Assembly: GCA_027307045.1 (NCBI GenBank)
Contig: DAHUXR010000004.1
Coordinates: forward strand, 1 to 64,000
Source: Acidobacteriaceae bacterium
GTDB taxonomy: Bacteria; Acidobacteriota; Terriglobia; Terriglobales; Acidobacteriaceae
DNA length: 64,000 nucleotides
Reading direction: 5' to 3'
A program made the position numbers and the translations under genes. Positions within the stretch are counted from its first letter, which is position 1. The number at the start of each line of letters is the position of its first letter. Below, piece after piece: positions 17,346-26,335 of the stretch. The notes beneath the pieces were generated by a model. It did not search any database. It saw only the letters and a program-made list of their open reading frames with translations, and was not told the DNA's origin.

Positions 17346-19841
17346 TTACTTTGCATTAATCGTTACGGTAAACGTGTTGTTTGCCGTGTTGGTGTCATTG
17401 CCGCTAAACGACGCATGACCAGTTGAACTGAATGAGCCAGCACCTGGCACGCTGAAGTTGATTACCACAATCATGGTTTGCCCCGCGGAAATCGTGTCCG
17501 CGTTGCAAGTGATGGTGCCTCCGCTGCCAATTGGAGGCGCTGTGCACACGCCAGTAGAGGTAGAGAGTGAATTAAATGGCAATCCCGCCGGCAAAGATGC
17601 TGTGAAAACAACGGAGTTGGCCGGGGAATTTTGCGCGTTCTTGATCTGCCAGGTAATTGTGTCAGTCGTTGTCGCACCGCTTGTCGGGCCTCCGTTCAGG
17701 GGCGATCCCGTCACTTGAACGTCCGTCGTTGTTGGTGGTGCCGCAATCGACGTGCTGAAGTTTGCCGTGTTATTTATTGGCGAAGGATCAGTCAGCGGGT
17801 TTCCTAAGGCATCATTCGCGCTCACTGTGGCCGTGTTGGTAATGGCCGAAGTTACATTCAGGACCACCGTGACAGTCGCTCCTCCTCCAACCACCATTCC
17901 CCCAAGGTTGCATTGGAATTGCGACCCCAGCAGAGCGCAAGCTCCCTGACTCGGCGTGCCGGAAACAAACGTTGCGCCTACGGGCACGAACTCATTCACC
18001 GTGACCTGCGGAGCAAAGTTTGGTCCTAGGTTGCTGGCCGTGAGAGTGTAGCTAGCGTTGCCGCCGGCATTGATACTGCTTGGTCCGGTCATGCCGATAG
18101 CCATGTCAGTCGAGCCCAGAGTGCGCGTTGGAGTCACCGCATTGCTTGGCGCCGATTCAGGCCCCGAGCCCTTGATGTTGGTTGCGTGAACGGTAAACGT
18201 ATAAGTCGTTCCGTTCGTCAAACCTCTAACGACGGCCGATGTGGTGGTGCCGTTGGAAGTAGTGACTGAAATTGTCGTCGGCACTCCGTTGATCCACGCC
18301 GTCACTGTGTAGCTGGTAATCGTAGCGTTGCCATTGTTGAGCGGAGGCACCCACGCAACTGTCGCTTGAGAATCCGCAGCCTGCGCTGCGACTCCGGTAG
18401 GCGCGCCGGGTACCGTTATGGCCAGCGGAACAACGGAGTTGCTGGGCGCTGAAAACGGACTGGTGCCCTGCGCATTGGTTGCTGAAACTTCAAACTGATA
18501 CGTAACGCCATTGGTCAATCCTGAAACGGTAGCTGTTGACGTCTGAGTAGAACCTCCGTTATTAGGAACGGTAAAATCCGGAACCGGGTGTCCGTTGGAG
18601 GCCAGCGAATTGTGTATCGTGAATGTGGTCGCGGGACTGCCTCCTCCGTTAAGCCACGCCAGAAATGCCTGGGTGTCTCCGCTGGAAGCTGTAACTCCCA
18701 CAGGCGTTCCCGGAACCGACGGAGGCGGCGGTGTTGTCGAAACCGCGTAATAGCGTCCTCCACCAGCGACCCCTGCTTCCTGGCCAGGATCGTCGCCTAC
18801 ATAAATCACAGGACCATTTGCTGAAGCATCAAACGCCAGCGAAATCAGGAACAGAAAGTTTGCCGCCCAATTGTTGTCAATCGAGATCTGCCCGGTCGGA
18901 CTCGTCAATCCGGAAAGCTTGAGGATGGCATTTTGCGTTTCCGCAATATACAAGCTATCGCCATTGACAGCCGGATAGGCTTGATCGCTGACCAAAGTAA
19001 ATACGCCTGGAATCAAGGTCTTCAATCTTGTTGTGCCCTTGCACGGAGTGAAGTTGTTCGCCGGTGAAAAGCACTGGTCAGCGTTGGGAATATTAAAGAG
19101 CCCTCGAATGTCTGCGCCCCAAATGTCATGGCCGACAAAAGAGATCGCCAGTCCTCTGCGCGCATCCGGCGTCGATCCCATCACCTGGATGTTGGAACAG
19201 GGAACCACATCGCTTTGCGGCGCAATCACCCGCACCAGATTGCCGGAGGTCTTGAAGGTTACGTAAAGGTCTGCATCCGGGCCCAGGGCCAAGGCCCAGG
19301 GAAAGCTGCCACTTAATCCGCAGCCATTGGCGTCGCCAAGAAATTCCGCAGTGGTGCTGACCAGGCCCTGGCCGGCGTCGCCATCCGGCAGGAAATGATA
19401 GCGGGCCACATTGGCCGCATTGCCGTCGTTTACCGCGTAGATCGTGTTCGTCAAAGGGTCATACGCCAAACGTCCTGGAGTGAATGCCCCCCCCGCCACC
19501 GTGGTGATGCAAGAGGCCGTGTTGACGGTCAGTGGTGCGCCAGTATCAAGATCGGGATCGAGACGACAGAGACCGCCCGTATCGCCTGTCCACAGATGCC
19601 GGAAAGGCAGGCCGGTGGCTGGATTAATAGCTGACCCGTTCAGGACCTGCGCTCCATAAGGGAGCGTGAACCCGGTAGCCAGAAGCGTGTTGGATGCCGT
19701 AGTGGTCTGCGCGAAGGCGCTCACGAATCCTGAAAAAACTAACAGAGCTGTCAGAGCGCAGCTCAGGGAAAACTTTCGTATGGTGCCACAATCGTTCGGG
19801 CTTCTCCGTGTCGGTGTAGTGGTCTGCTTCAAACTTCTCAT
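17346..19841 (-). CDS. Large exported protein, paralogue C: propeller-like module, FN3, DUF11
   Basis: The frame is open to 19895, but the ATG at 19841 (MRSLKQTTTP) is preferred. It follows CCAAGGCACGCCC and the conserved GCTTCCGGGGGAAAGG element, and it aligns with the start of paralogue B. That gives 831 residues. A signal peptide (hydrophobic core CALTALLVFSGFVSAFA, about residues 27-45) is followed by one propeller-like module (about 50-370; [45 protein letters not shown]). Two FN3-like domains (about 380-575) and two DUF11-type domains (about 580-705 and 710-830) follow. It is probably extracellular; role unknown. Its operator at 20255-20282 is the cleanest of the set. It lies downstream of rpoD on the same strand, 635 bases away. 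Confidence 0.87.
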   Translation of the reverse strand: MRSLKQTTTPTRRSPNDCGTIRKFSLSCALTALLVFSGFVSAFAQTTTASNTLLATGFTLPYGAQVLNGSAINPATGLPFRHLWTGDTGGLCRLDPDLDTGAPLTVNTASCITTVAGGAFTPGRLAYDPLTNTIYAVNDGNAANVARYHFLPDGDAGQGLVSTTAEFLGDANGCGLSGSFPWALALGPDADLYVTFKTSGNLVRVIAPQSDVVPCSNIQVMGSTPDARRGLAISFVGHDIWGADIRGLFNIPNADQCFSPANNFTPCKGTTRLKTLIPGVFTLVSDQAYPAVNGDSLYIAETQNAILKLSGLTSPTGQISIDNNWAANFLFLISLAFDASANGPVIYVGDDPGQEAGVAGGGRYYAVSTTPPPPSVPGTPVGVTASSGDTQAFLAWLNGGGSPATTFTIHNSLASNGHPVPDFTVPNNGGSTQTSTATVSGLTNGVTYQFEVSATNAQGTSPFSAPSNSVVPLAITVPGAPTGVAAQAADSQATVAWVPPLNNGNATITSYTVTAWINGVPTTISVTTSNGTTTSAVVRGLTNGTTYTFTVHATNIKGSGPESAPSNAVTPTRTLGSTDMAIGMTGPSSINAGGNASYTLTASNLGPNFAPQVTVNEFVPVGATFVSGTPSQGACALLGSQFQCNLGGMVVGGGATVTVVLNVTSAITNTATVSANDALGNPLTDPSPINNTANFSTSIAAPPTTTDVQVTGSPLNGGPTSGATTTDTITWQIKNAQNSPANSVVFTASLPAGLPFNSLSTSTGVCTAPPIGSGGTITCNADTISAGQTMIVVINFSVPGAGSFSSTGHASFSGNDTNTANNTFTVTINAK

Positions 19842-19858
19842 GGGCGTGCCTTGGCATG

Positions 19859-19874
19859 CCTTTCCCCCGGAAGC
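19859..19874 (-). promoter_or_regulatory. Conserved leader element before paralogue C
   Basis: Minus-strand GCTTCCGGGGGAAAGG, 33 bases before the preferred ATG. It matches the elements before paralogues A and B and the relic, with a six-base insertion before the start codon. Confidence 0.5.
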
Positions 19875-20254
19875 GCTGCTAGTACGGCGGATCATTGAAG
19901 GTTTGCTTCCTCAGGACAGCGAAAAGCATTGCCGATTCGGTCAATTCTGTTGAAGGCGTTTCATCTCGAACGCCGATTGATCCGACGGCAACTGTGGGCA
20001 CACGAAGTAGCGATCAAACGAAGTGAACATAGAGGTCCCATCGAGTGAGTACTGACACAACTAATCTTCGTCGCTTGAGTTGCTAACGCTTATAGAGGAT
20101 GGCAGCCAGAGAATTCCCCTGGAGCCAATAAGCGCGGTTGGTCCCGAGGCACCCGCGGGTTATGGGCGTGTTTTTAAAGTTTCAGGATGCCTTCAAAGCA
20201 AAAATCAAGCATCCGGCCTGCAACGAGCATGAGACCGGAATAATACAAGAAACT

Positions 20255-20282
20255 CATTAAAAATACATTAAAAATTCTAATG
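20255..20282 (-). promoter_or_regulatory. TTAA direct-repeat operator of paralogue C
   Basis: CATTAAAAATA and CATTAAAAATT are adjacent 11-base repeats (TTAA at 20257 and 20268), followed by CTAATG. The same ATTCTAATG follows the paralogue B operator. It lies about 410 bases before the start at 19841. Confidence 0.65.
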
Positions 20283-20476
20283 ATGGCCGGGCCCGCTCCC
20301 AAAGCGCTTCACCTGTCACAGAAATTTGCGGTGGATTGGCGCCAAATATAGGCGCGGTCTCATTGCCGATAAAAAAGGTGGGCACCGAAACATGGATGTT
20401 TGGCTAGCGGCCCAGCCGGCTACCAGTGCCCGTGGAGTGGATTCTTCGCGCTGACGGGAATACATCAGCTTGACCT

Positions 20477-22180
20477 TCAGTCTCCTTCGCCAAACGTCTT
20501 CCGATCCACAAATGCCCGGAGCCTCCGTGAGCGTGAAGGGTGACGCAGCTTGCGCAGCGCCTTTACTTCAATCTGGCGGATACGTTCGCGCGTTACCTGA
20601 AAGTTCTGTCCCACTTCTTCAAGCGTATGCTCAGACCCATCTTCCAGGCCAAAGCGCATCTTGATGATGCGCTCTTCCCGTGGATTGAGCGTGCGCAGAA
20701 CGCTGGCAGTCTGCTCCTTCAGGTTCACGCGGATCATGGCTTCAGCCGGAGAAACGCCCGTCGTATCCTGAATGAAATCGCCCAGGCGCGAATCTTCTTC
20801 TTCGCCCACGCGGCTCTCAAGTGAGATAGGCTGCTGCGCGATCTTCAGCACTTTGCGCACGCTCGATACCGGAATATCCATGCGTTGCGCAACCTCTTCT
20901 GACGTTGGCTCGCGGCCAAGCTCCTGCACAAGTTGTCGCGAAGCGCGAAGCAGCTTGTTGATGTTCTCGATCATGTGGACCGGAACGCGAATGGTGCGGG
21001 CCTGATCTGAAATCGCCCGGGTTACAGCCTGGCGGATCCACCACGTTGCGTAGGTGGAGAACTTATATCCACGACGATACTCAAACTTATCCACCGCCTT
21101 CATCAGGCCCATGTTGCCTTCCTGGATCAAATCCAGAAATTGCAGGCCGCGGTTGGTATATTTCTTGGCAATCGAGACGACCAGGCGCAGGTTTGCTTCC
21201 ACCAGTTCGCGCTTGGCGTATTCCGCGTCCACGTTACCCTGCGTGATTTCCCGTTGCGTGCGGCAGAGCTCTTTGTAATTGACGCCGGCTTCCTGCTCCA
21301 GCTGTTTCAGGTCAGAAAGGCAGCTTTTCTGCTGCCGCTTGTACTCAGCGCGATGTTCCTCATTGCGCGTGCCGTCAATTTTCTTTTCCAGACGCTGCGC
21401 CTGTCGGTCCAGCGAACGCATGGTGTCCGTGGTGGTCGTCACGCGATCTATCAGCCGTTTTCTTTCCTGCGGAGTGTACTTGAAGCTGCGTATGACCTGC
21501 GAGACTGCAACCCTTTCCCGCCCCAGCTTCCACTGGCAGCGGCGATACGGTTTGGGATTTTGCTTGCGGCTGATGCCGGCAAGTTTGTCCTCCAGCTTCT
21601 GTGCCTTGTTGTAATGTTCCACCATCTTCTGGATCTCGTCGATGGTGGCCTGCGTCCGCGCGGAAAGAATATCGTCAGTAACGTCTTCTTCATTGAAGAC
21701 AACTACCTCTTTAATGGAACGCGCGCCTGACTCAAGGTCCTCGCCAAGGGTCTTGATTTCGCGAATGACAATGGGACAACGCGAAATCGCCTTGAGCACC
21801 CTGAGATGTCCGCGTTCGAATCGCTTGGCGATCTCGATTTCTCCCTGGCGCGTAAGCAGAGGCACGGTGCCCATTTCACGCAGGTAGAGCCGTACGGGAT
21901 CGCTGGTTTTATCCAGCACGCTGGGAGCGGCGCTGGTATCTAATTCTTCCTGGTCGTCCAGTCCAAAGCCGGTCTTTCTGCGGCGCTGTGAAGGCAGTTC
22001 ACCTTCCGTCAGATCAATGCCTTCGGTGTCCAGCGTCATTACCAGATCATCAATGTCATCCGCGGAAGACACCTCCGTGCCAATAAAGCTGCTGGCTTCG
22101 TTTGGAGTGAGGTATTCTTTGTCCTCGTCTTCAGGATCTACTTGCTTCCAATCAGGGTCGAATTTATCGTGGGTGGCCAA
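20477..22180 (-). CDS. rpoD: Primary sigma factor RpoD
   Basis: The frame is open to a TTG at 22213 (578 residues). I prefer the in-frame TTG at 22180 (567 residues, [11 protein letters not shown]) because GAGAGGT lies about nine bases before it. Region 1.2 is at about residues 92-125 ([24 protein letters not shown]). A non-conserved region rich in charged helices follows. Region 2 with the core-binding and -10 recognition helices is at about 330-410 ([48 protein letters not shown]). Region 3 precedes the -35 binding region 4 (about 505-555; [19 protein letters not shown]). It is the housekeeping sigma subunit of RNA polymerase. Region 1.1 is short and acidic. It is followed, after a long gap, by paralogue C. 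Confidence 0.95.
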   Translation of the reverse strand: MATHDKFDPDWKQVDPEDEDKEYLTPNEASSFIGTEVSSADDIDDLVMTLDTEGIDLTEGELPSQRRRKTGFGLDDQEELDTSAAPSVLDKTSDPVRLYLREMGTVPLLTRQGEIEIAKRFERGHLRVLKAISRCPIVIREIKTLGEDLESGARSIKEVVVFNEEDVTDDILSARTQATIDEIQKMVEHYNKAQKLEDKLAGISRKQNPKPYRRCQWKLGRERVAVSQVIRSFKYTPQERKRLIDRVTTTTDTMRSLDRQAQRLEKKIDGTRNEEHRAEYKRQQKSCLSDLKQLEQEAGVNYKELCRTQREITQGNVDAEYAKRELVEANLRLVVSIAKKYTNRGLQFLDLIQEGNMGLMKAVDKFEYRRGYKFSTYATWWIRQAVTRAISDQARTIRVPVHMIENINKLLRASRQLVQELGREPTSEEVAQRMDIPVSSVRKVLKIAQQPISLESRVGEEEDSRLGDFIQDTTGVSPAEAMIRVNLKEQTASVLRTLNPREERIIKMRFGLEDGSEHTLEEVGQNFQVTRERIRQIEVKALRKLRHPSRSRRLRAFVDRKTFGEGD

Positions 22181-22392
22181 CAGTGATTTACCTCTCGCGT
22201 TGCGCGCGAGCAAAGATTACGGGCGGGACCGCGCAAACTGGCGACTCTTGGCCACATTTACGCGATCCCATCCAAAAAATGGTTTAACCGCCATAGGACA
22301 TTACTCGGCAGCGGGTCACGGTTTCGTGCTCGGTTCAACGCAGTTACTCAGGGGCGATGACCGCCCTGGGATTGTTTTCAGAAATTCTGATA

Positions 22393-22587
22393 TCAATCTG
22401 CGGAAACGGGCTTAACGCCAAGTGAATCGATTTCCTTGAGAATGGTCTGGAGTCGTTGTTCCAGCTGTTTTTTGGTTCGCGGTTTTCTTTCTGTTCTCGT
22501 AAATTGCCCGTAATTGGCAATGGAGCGCCGGTAAAAATCGGCAGTTTTCACCAGCAGGTCGGCCTTAGGATCATTTTGGGTGGACAT
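22393..22587 (-). CDS. Small basic helical protein, unknown
   Basis: A 64-residue product with a charged, probably helical C-terminal half (KKQLEQRLQTILKEIDSLG), no Cys, no signal peptide. It lies between the helicase and rpoD on the same strand, 212 bases before rpoD. A TTGACA hexamer occurs about 25 bases before the ATG, but a suitably spaced -10 box is not clear and the ribosome-binding site is weak. I do not recognise the family. Confidence 0.55.
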   Translation of the reverse strand: MSTQNDPKADLLVKTADFYRRSIANYGQFTRTERKPRTKKQLEQRLQTILKEIDSLGVKPVSAD

Positions 22588-22634
22588 GATTCTATTCTAT
22601 AGGAGAATCTGTCAAGTGTGTCCCTAATAAGAAC

Positions 22635-22663
22635 AGGTCTTTAGTGGTATTTCCGCCAAAGAC
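22635..22663 (-). terminator. Hairpin downstream of the DEAD-box gene
   Basis: GGTCTTT...AAAGACC with an inner GG/CC pairing, about 50 bases after the helicase stop. Flanking AAAACAGG-type sequence repeats on both sides. Followed on the minus strand by GTTCTTATT. Confidence 0.5.
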
Positions 22664-22712
22664 CTTTAAAACACCTGTTTGCAGGATAACGGCTCCCCAG
22701 ACTTAGTAAGTC

Positions 22713-23945
22713 TTAGACCGTATACCGCTGAAAAACCTCCCCGGGAAGGCGAACCATCCTGGATCCGGGCTTCACCGGCTCCGGCCGCATGCTGGAAACG
22801 TCCACCGGCATGGCCCGTTCTTCCCGCACAAGACCGGTATCAACGTGTCCGCGGCGCATCTTCAGTTGCAGAGTCCGCTCAATTCTCGCGATGTCAGAGC
22901 GCTCCACTCCTGAGAAGAACGTGATGGCGGAGCCTGTTGCTCCGGCCCTTCCCGTCCTACCGACACGATGAATGAAATCTTCCGGTATCGCCGGGAGATC
23001 GTAATTAATGACCTGGGCGATATCGTCAACGTGGATTCCGCGAGAAGCAACGTCTGTTGCCACGAGGACTCGTGATTTCCCTTGCTGAAACGCCATCAGA
23101 GCGCTGTTCCGCTGCGACTGGCTTCGGTCGCCATGCAATACGCTCACAGCCATTCCCTGGCGGTTCAGCTTTTCGGCCAGCCGCTCAGTCGCGCGCTTGG
23201 TGCGGACAAAAATCAGCGTGCGCCCGGTTTCTTCATTGAGAAGGCGTTTCAACAGTGAAAGCTTTTGGTCCGCGTGAACTTCGTAGGCCAACAGATTGAC
23301 CGATTCGGAAGCTTTCGTAGTCGAGCCAAAAGCCAGCCGTACGGCACCGCTTGCGTATTCATCGACCAGGTATTGGACGGAAGGTTCCAGCGTGGCGGAG
23401 AAGCACAAGGTCTGCCGTGATCTTGGCAGCCTGCTGATAATCCTGCGGATAGCTGGGATGAATCCCATATCCAGCATTCTGTCCACTTCGTCCAGCACCA
23501 GGATTTTTATTCCGACCAGCGAAATGAGTTCTCTGTCAAACAGGTCTTCAAACCTGCCCGGCGTGGCGATGATCAGCTTGGCCCCGGAGCGCACGGCGCG
23601 GAGTTGCGATCTTTCCGCCACGCCGCCAATCAGCAGCGCTGCGGGCGGCAGTTTCTTGCCGCGCAGTTGTTCATATTGTTTGCCGATTTGCAGTGCCAGC
23701 TCTCGCGTGGGTACCAGGACCAAAGCGCCTGGCCGCGATTCTGTTTGCTGCATCAGCTTGTCCATCACGGGTACCAGAAAGGCAAGGGTCTTGCCGGTAC
23801 CAGTCTGTGCCGTGGCGACAACATTTTTGCCGCTGGCCGCATGCGGAATAGCAGCCTCCTGGACTTCAGTTGGGGTTACAAATTCGGACGCACGCAGGCG
23901 ATCCAGTAGATATGGAGATATGGGAAGTTCTTTAAACGTAGACAC
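22713..23945 (-). CDS. DEAD-box RNA helicase, RhlE-like
   Basis: The 410-residue product unwinds structured RNA using ATP. The order of motifs is complete: Q motif region (FVTPTEVQEAAIP, about 22-34), motif I AQTGTGKT (about 46-53), PTRELA (about 79-84), motif II DEVD (about 151-154, Val replacing the usual Ala), SAT (about 183), then in the second RecA lobe IFVRTKRATERL, VATDVASRGI and HRVGRTGR. It ends soon after the core, lacking the long basic tail of many RhlE proteins. The start is a GTG with no obvious ribosome-binding site. A role in ribosome assembly or RNA turnover is expected from the family. Confidence 0.92.
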   Translation of the reverse strand: MSTFKELPISPYLLDRLRASEFVTPTEVQEAAIPHAASGKNVVATAQTGTGKTLAFLVPVMDKLMQQTESRPGALVLVPTRELALQIGKQYEQLRGKKLPPAALLIGGVAERSQLRAVRSGAKLIIATPGRFEDLFDRELISLVGIKILVLDEVDRMLDMGFIPAIRRIISRLPRSRQTLCFSATLEPSVQYLVDEYASGAVRLAFGSTTKASESVNLLAYEVHADQKLSLLKRLLNEETGRTLIFVRTKRATERLAEKLNRQGMAVSVLHGDRSQSQRNSALMAFQQGKSRVLVATDVASRGIHVDDIAQVINYDLPAIPEDFIHRVGRTGRAGATGSAITFFSGVERSDIARIERTLQLKMRRGHVDTGLVREERAMPVDVSSMRPEPVKPGSRMVRLPGEVFQRYTV

Positions 23946-24367
23946 TTAGAGTTTTTTTGCTTTCTTTTGATCGGCGGCGGGTGCTGACAGAGACGTTTAC
24001 CAAAACGTCAGGGCAGAGTGATCTCATGCCGATATTTTTTCAATTTTCGCCGTAGACAATCGGAGGTAAGTCAGTGTGGGAATCCTGGACCAGATCTCGA
24101 TCTTGAGGAGCCCTGCAACCGCGGATCTAAAGCAAGATCAGTATAGCACAAAAATGGTGCAGTTGGCTTCGGGAAGGATTACTAAGGAATTACTAAGGTT
24201 TACTACTTTGCTTTCAGAGGCTTGGGACTGTCTAGCACGTTGCCCAACGCGGGTTCGCGGCAACTGTTTAGTCGCCGGACTCTCATCGTCCACAAACTAA
24301 AAAACCATCCGCGCGCCGACTCCCGGAATCAATAACAGGGCCCAACTTTTCCGTCTGAGGTGCTCAC
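23946..24367. other. Divergent intergenic region, helicase / aminotransferase
   Basis: No gene is seen. The only structure noted is a perfect tandem 11-base direct repeat ATTACTAAGG(A/T) at 24178-24199. Confidence 0.6.
24178..24199. promoter_or_regulatory. Tandem 11-bp direct repeat, possible operator
   Basis: ATTACTAAGGA and ATTACTAAGGT are immediately adjacent, followed by TTACTACTTTG. The 11-bp spacing resembles response-regulator sites. It lies 169 bases before the aminotransferase start and 233 before the helicase start. Confidence 0.4.
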
Positions 24368-25492
24368 ATGCAACTCAAGCCCTTCCTCCTCGACGCATGG
24401 CTTGACCGATACGAACACGACATAGAATTCAACTTGGCTGCGAGTACCGGGCCCACCTGGACCGTAAACGACATCCTTGCGCTGGCTGACGACGAAACGC
24501 GCCACCGCTTTCTGAACCACAGGCTGGTCTATAGCCACCCCGCTGGCGCCGATAGTCTGCGTGAGGCGATCGCGGAAATGCAGCATGTCCCGGCGCAGGC
24601 CGTGCAAATCGTCACGGGCGCGTCTGAAGCGATCCTGGCCCTGATGTGGCTGGCCGCTGAGCCTGGCGCGAACGTCATCATCCCGCTGCCTGGCTTCACT
24701 ACTTTCTCCGCGCTGCCGCAATCTCTTGGCATGGAAACGCGTTTCTATCGCGTGCGCCGCGAGAACGGCTTTCGCATCGACCCCGACGAGGTCAAGCGGC
24801 TCGCCGACTCCAAGACCAAGCTCATACTGCTCAATAGCCCGCACAATCCCACGGGCGCGACCATCGGCGATGCCGAAATGGAAGCCCTGCACGACTTCAC
24901 CGCCGAGCGCGGAATCCAATTGGTGAGTGACGAGGTCTACCATCCCATCTATCACGGAACGCAGACGAAATCGGCGGCTCGCCTGCCGCACGCCACCGTG
25001 ATCTCTGATCTCTCAAAAGCGTTTTCGATTCCCGGGGTACGCACCGGATGGATGATTGAGCACGATGCCCAGCGCCGCCAGCAATACTGGACCGCGCGGG
25101 CATACTTCTCGATCTCGAACACCACCACCGGAGAAATTCTTTCCGAAATCGCAATCCGTAAACGTGATGTCGTGCTCGGCAAAGCCCGGGAAGTTGCCGC
25201 CCAAAACCTCAAGCTCCTGGAGCGTTTCATGGCGGACCACCACGACGTGCTCGGCTGGATTCCACCGCAAGGCGGAATGACTGCATTTCCCTGGCTGGTG
25301 AACGGAGAGAACGCTCGCCCGTTCTGTCAGGGCGCTGCAGAGCAGGGAATCCTTTTGGCTCCCGGCGATTGCTTTGATGTGCCGTCGCATTTCAGACTGG
25401 GATTTGCCGCCGCCGGAGAGAATTTCTCCACGGCGCTTGACCGCTTCGGAGTATTCGTCAAGAGTTGGGCTTCCAGGATGGCCATAGCATGA
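24368..25492 (+). CDS. PLP-dependent aminotransferase, class I/II
   Basis: The 374-residue product has the fold-type I landmarks: substrate/cofactor segment GASEAILALMW (about 80-90), SPHNPTGA (about 157-164), SDEVYHPIY (about 189-197) with the PLP-contacting Asp-Tyr, and the Schiff-base lysine in SDLSKAFSIPGVRTGW (Lys near residue 220). The last Arg-containing region is FRLGFA near 340. It transfers amino groups between an amino acid and a 2-oxo acid; the substrate cannot be read from the sequence. It is cytoplasmic with no signal peptide, and there is no operon partner, so the pathway is open. The ATG at 24368 follows TCTGAGGTGCTCAC, a fair ribosome-binding site. Confidence 0.88.
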   Translation: MQLKPFLLDAWLDRYEHDIEFNLAASTGPTWTVNDILALADDETRHRFLNHRLVYSHPAGADSLREAIAEMQHVPAQAVQIVTGASEAILALMWLAAEPGANVIIPLPGFTTFSALPQSLGMETRFYRVRRENGFRIDPDEVKRLADSKTKLILLNSPHNPTGATIGDAEMEALHDFTAERGIQLVSDEVYHPIYHGTQTKSAARLPHATVISDLSKAFSIPGVRTGWMIEHDAQRRQQYWTARAYFSISNTTTGEILSEIAIRKRDVVLGKAREVAAQNLKLLERFMADHHDVLGWIPPQGGMTAFPWLVNGENARPFCQGAAEQGILLAPGDCFDVPSHFRLGFAAAGENFSTALDRFGVFVKSWASRMAIA

Positions 25493-25613
25493 CGGTCACA
25501 CACGATGGTTCCAGCATCCACGGGAGCTTGCTGTGACGCATTCAAGAACACTTGATGAATGTCATTTTTCCGCCCAAGGCGGAGGGGCCGCTTGCTGTGG
25601 CCGTCGAATCTTT

Positions 25614-26009
25614 TTAGAGCAGCATTTCGCTTTTCAGCTTTTGATATCCGGCCTGAGTAAGCCTGCCCAGTTCCTCAAACCAATCTGGGTTCGCCGTGGT
25701 GAAGTTAAAGCAAGCCTGTCCCTGCATTGTTTTCTTTAAGGAAGGAGAAATTCGGTCTGAGAGATCGGGAAACATATATAAAGCGGGAAGATAGAAGCTG
25801 ACGTAATTTTTCTTGATTTTGGCGCCGGCAAAGAACATGCGCCGGCCGTTCATGCTGGAGGAACGAGTCTCCAGGTAGCAGTTTCCCGGCTTGTCGGTGC
25901 GGATGGCCAATTCGCTCTCATAGGGCTTAAGCAACTGCCGCAGCACGCTAAAAATCGCGCTGTGTCCCTCTGCTCTGGCCGCCGCCGTCCCGTTATTTTC
26001 AACAGCCAT
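25614..26009 (-). CDS. Conserved hypothetical protein
   Basis: I start at the ATG at 26009 (MAVENNGT, 131 residues) because AGGAATGCGAT precedes it; the frame is open to 26054. The sequence is compact and soluble: a helical N-terminus, a strand pair RRMFFAGAKIKKNYVSFYLP, a segment LSDRISPSLKKTMQGQACFNF, and a final helix. The layout is reminiscent of small YdhG/DUF1801-type proteins, but I cannot confirm this. It is convergent with the aminotransferase gene. Confidence 0.6.
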   Translation of the reverse strand: MAVENNGTAAARAEGHSAIFSVLRQLLKPYESELAIRTDKPGNCYLETRSSSMNGRRMFFAGAKIKKNYVSFYLPALYMFPDLSDRISPSLKKTMQGQACFNFTTANPDWFEELGRLTQAGYQKLKSEMLL

Positions 26010-26102
26010 ATCGCATTCCTGGGCTGGAAAATTGACGGGCCAGCCGGTTCCCATTTCCCTTGAGTTACAACGTTATAAGTTCGGCCAAATCCCCCGCAAT
26101 CC

Positions 26103-26276
26103 TCAAAGGCTCGGCAGTTCGATCGTTCCCTGATGCTTCCGTTCCTGGATGTGGTCCCAGACAAGTTTGTCAGCCACAAAAGAGGCCTGCTTCTTCGAGA
26201 GTCCCACGTCTTGCGACGAAGACTCAACGCGGATGGCATACCGTTGTCCGCATTTTCCGCAGACAACGGTTTCCAT
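26103..26276 (-). CDS. Small single zinc-knuckle-like protein
   Basis: A 57-residue product from the ATG at 26276 (METVVCGKCGQRY); the frame extends to a TTG at 26342 that overlaps the stop of the RRM gene. One CxxC pair (CGKC) sits at residues 6-9, and a helical segment SKKQASFVADKLVWDHIQER follows. A second metal pair is missing, so zinc binding would need a dimer or a partner. It lies directly downstream of the RRM gene and may be co-transcribed. No clear ribosome-binding site. Confidence 0.5.
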   Translation of the reverse strand: METVVCGKCGQRYAIRVESSSQDVGLSKKQASFVADKLVWDHIQERKHQGTIELPSL

Positions 26277-26335
26277 AGGTGTTTCATTGGGAACAACTTC
26301 CGCTGTCCCTCTCACACGCCTTGCTACGCTCGGTC

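Larger units (their letters stand above)
19842..20476. other. Upstream region of paralogue C
   Basis: No gene is seen between rpoD and paralogue C. It contains the leader element (19859-19874), a GGATGC/GCATCC hairpin (about 20184-20215) and the TTAA operator (20255-20282). No clear rpoD terminator was found. Confidence 0.6.

Noticed and set aside
21140-21730. 196-residue plus-strand frame opposite rpoD
   Set aside because: Antisense shadow of a conserved sigma-factor gene; no start signal or family.
24235-24270. GGTTCG-containing stretch considered as a tRNA T-arm
   Set aside because: No acceptor, D-arm or anticodon stem could be paired around it.
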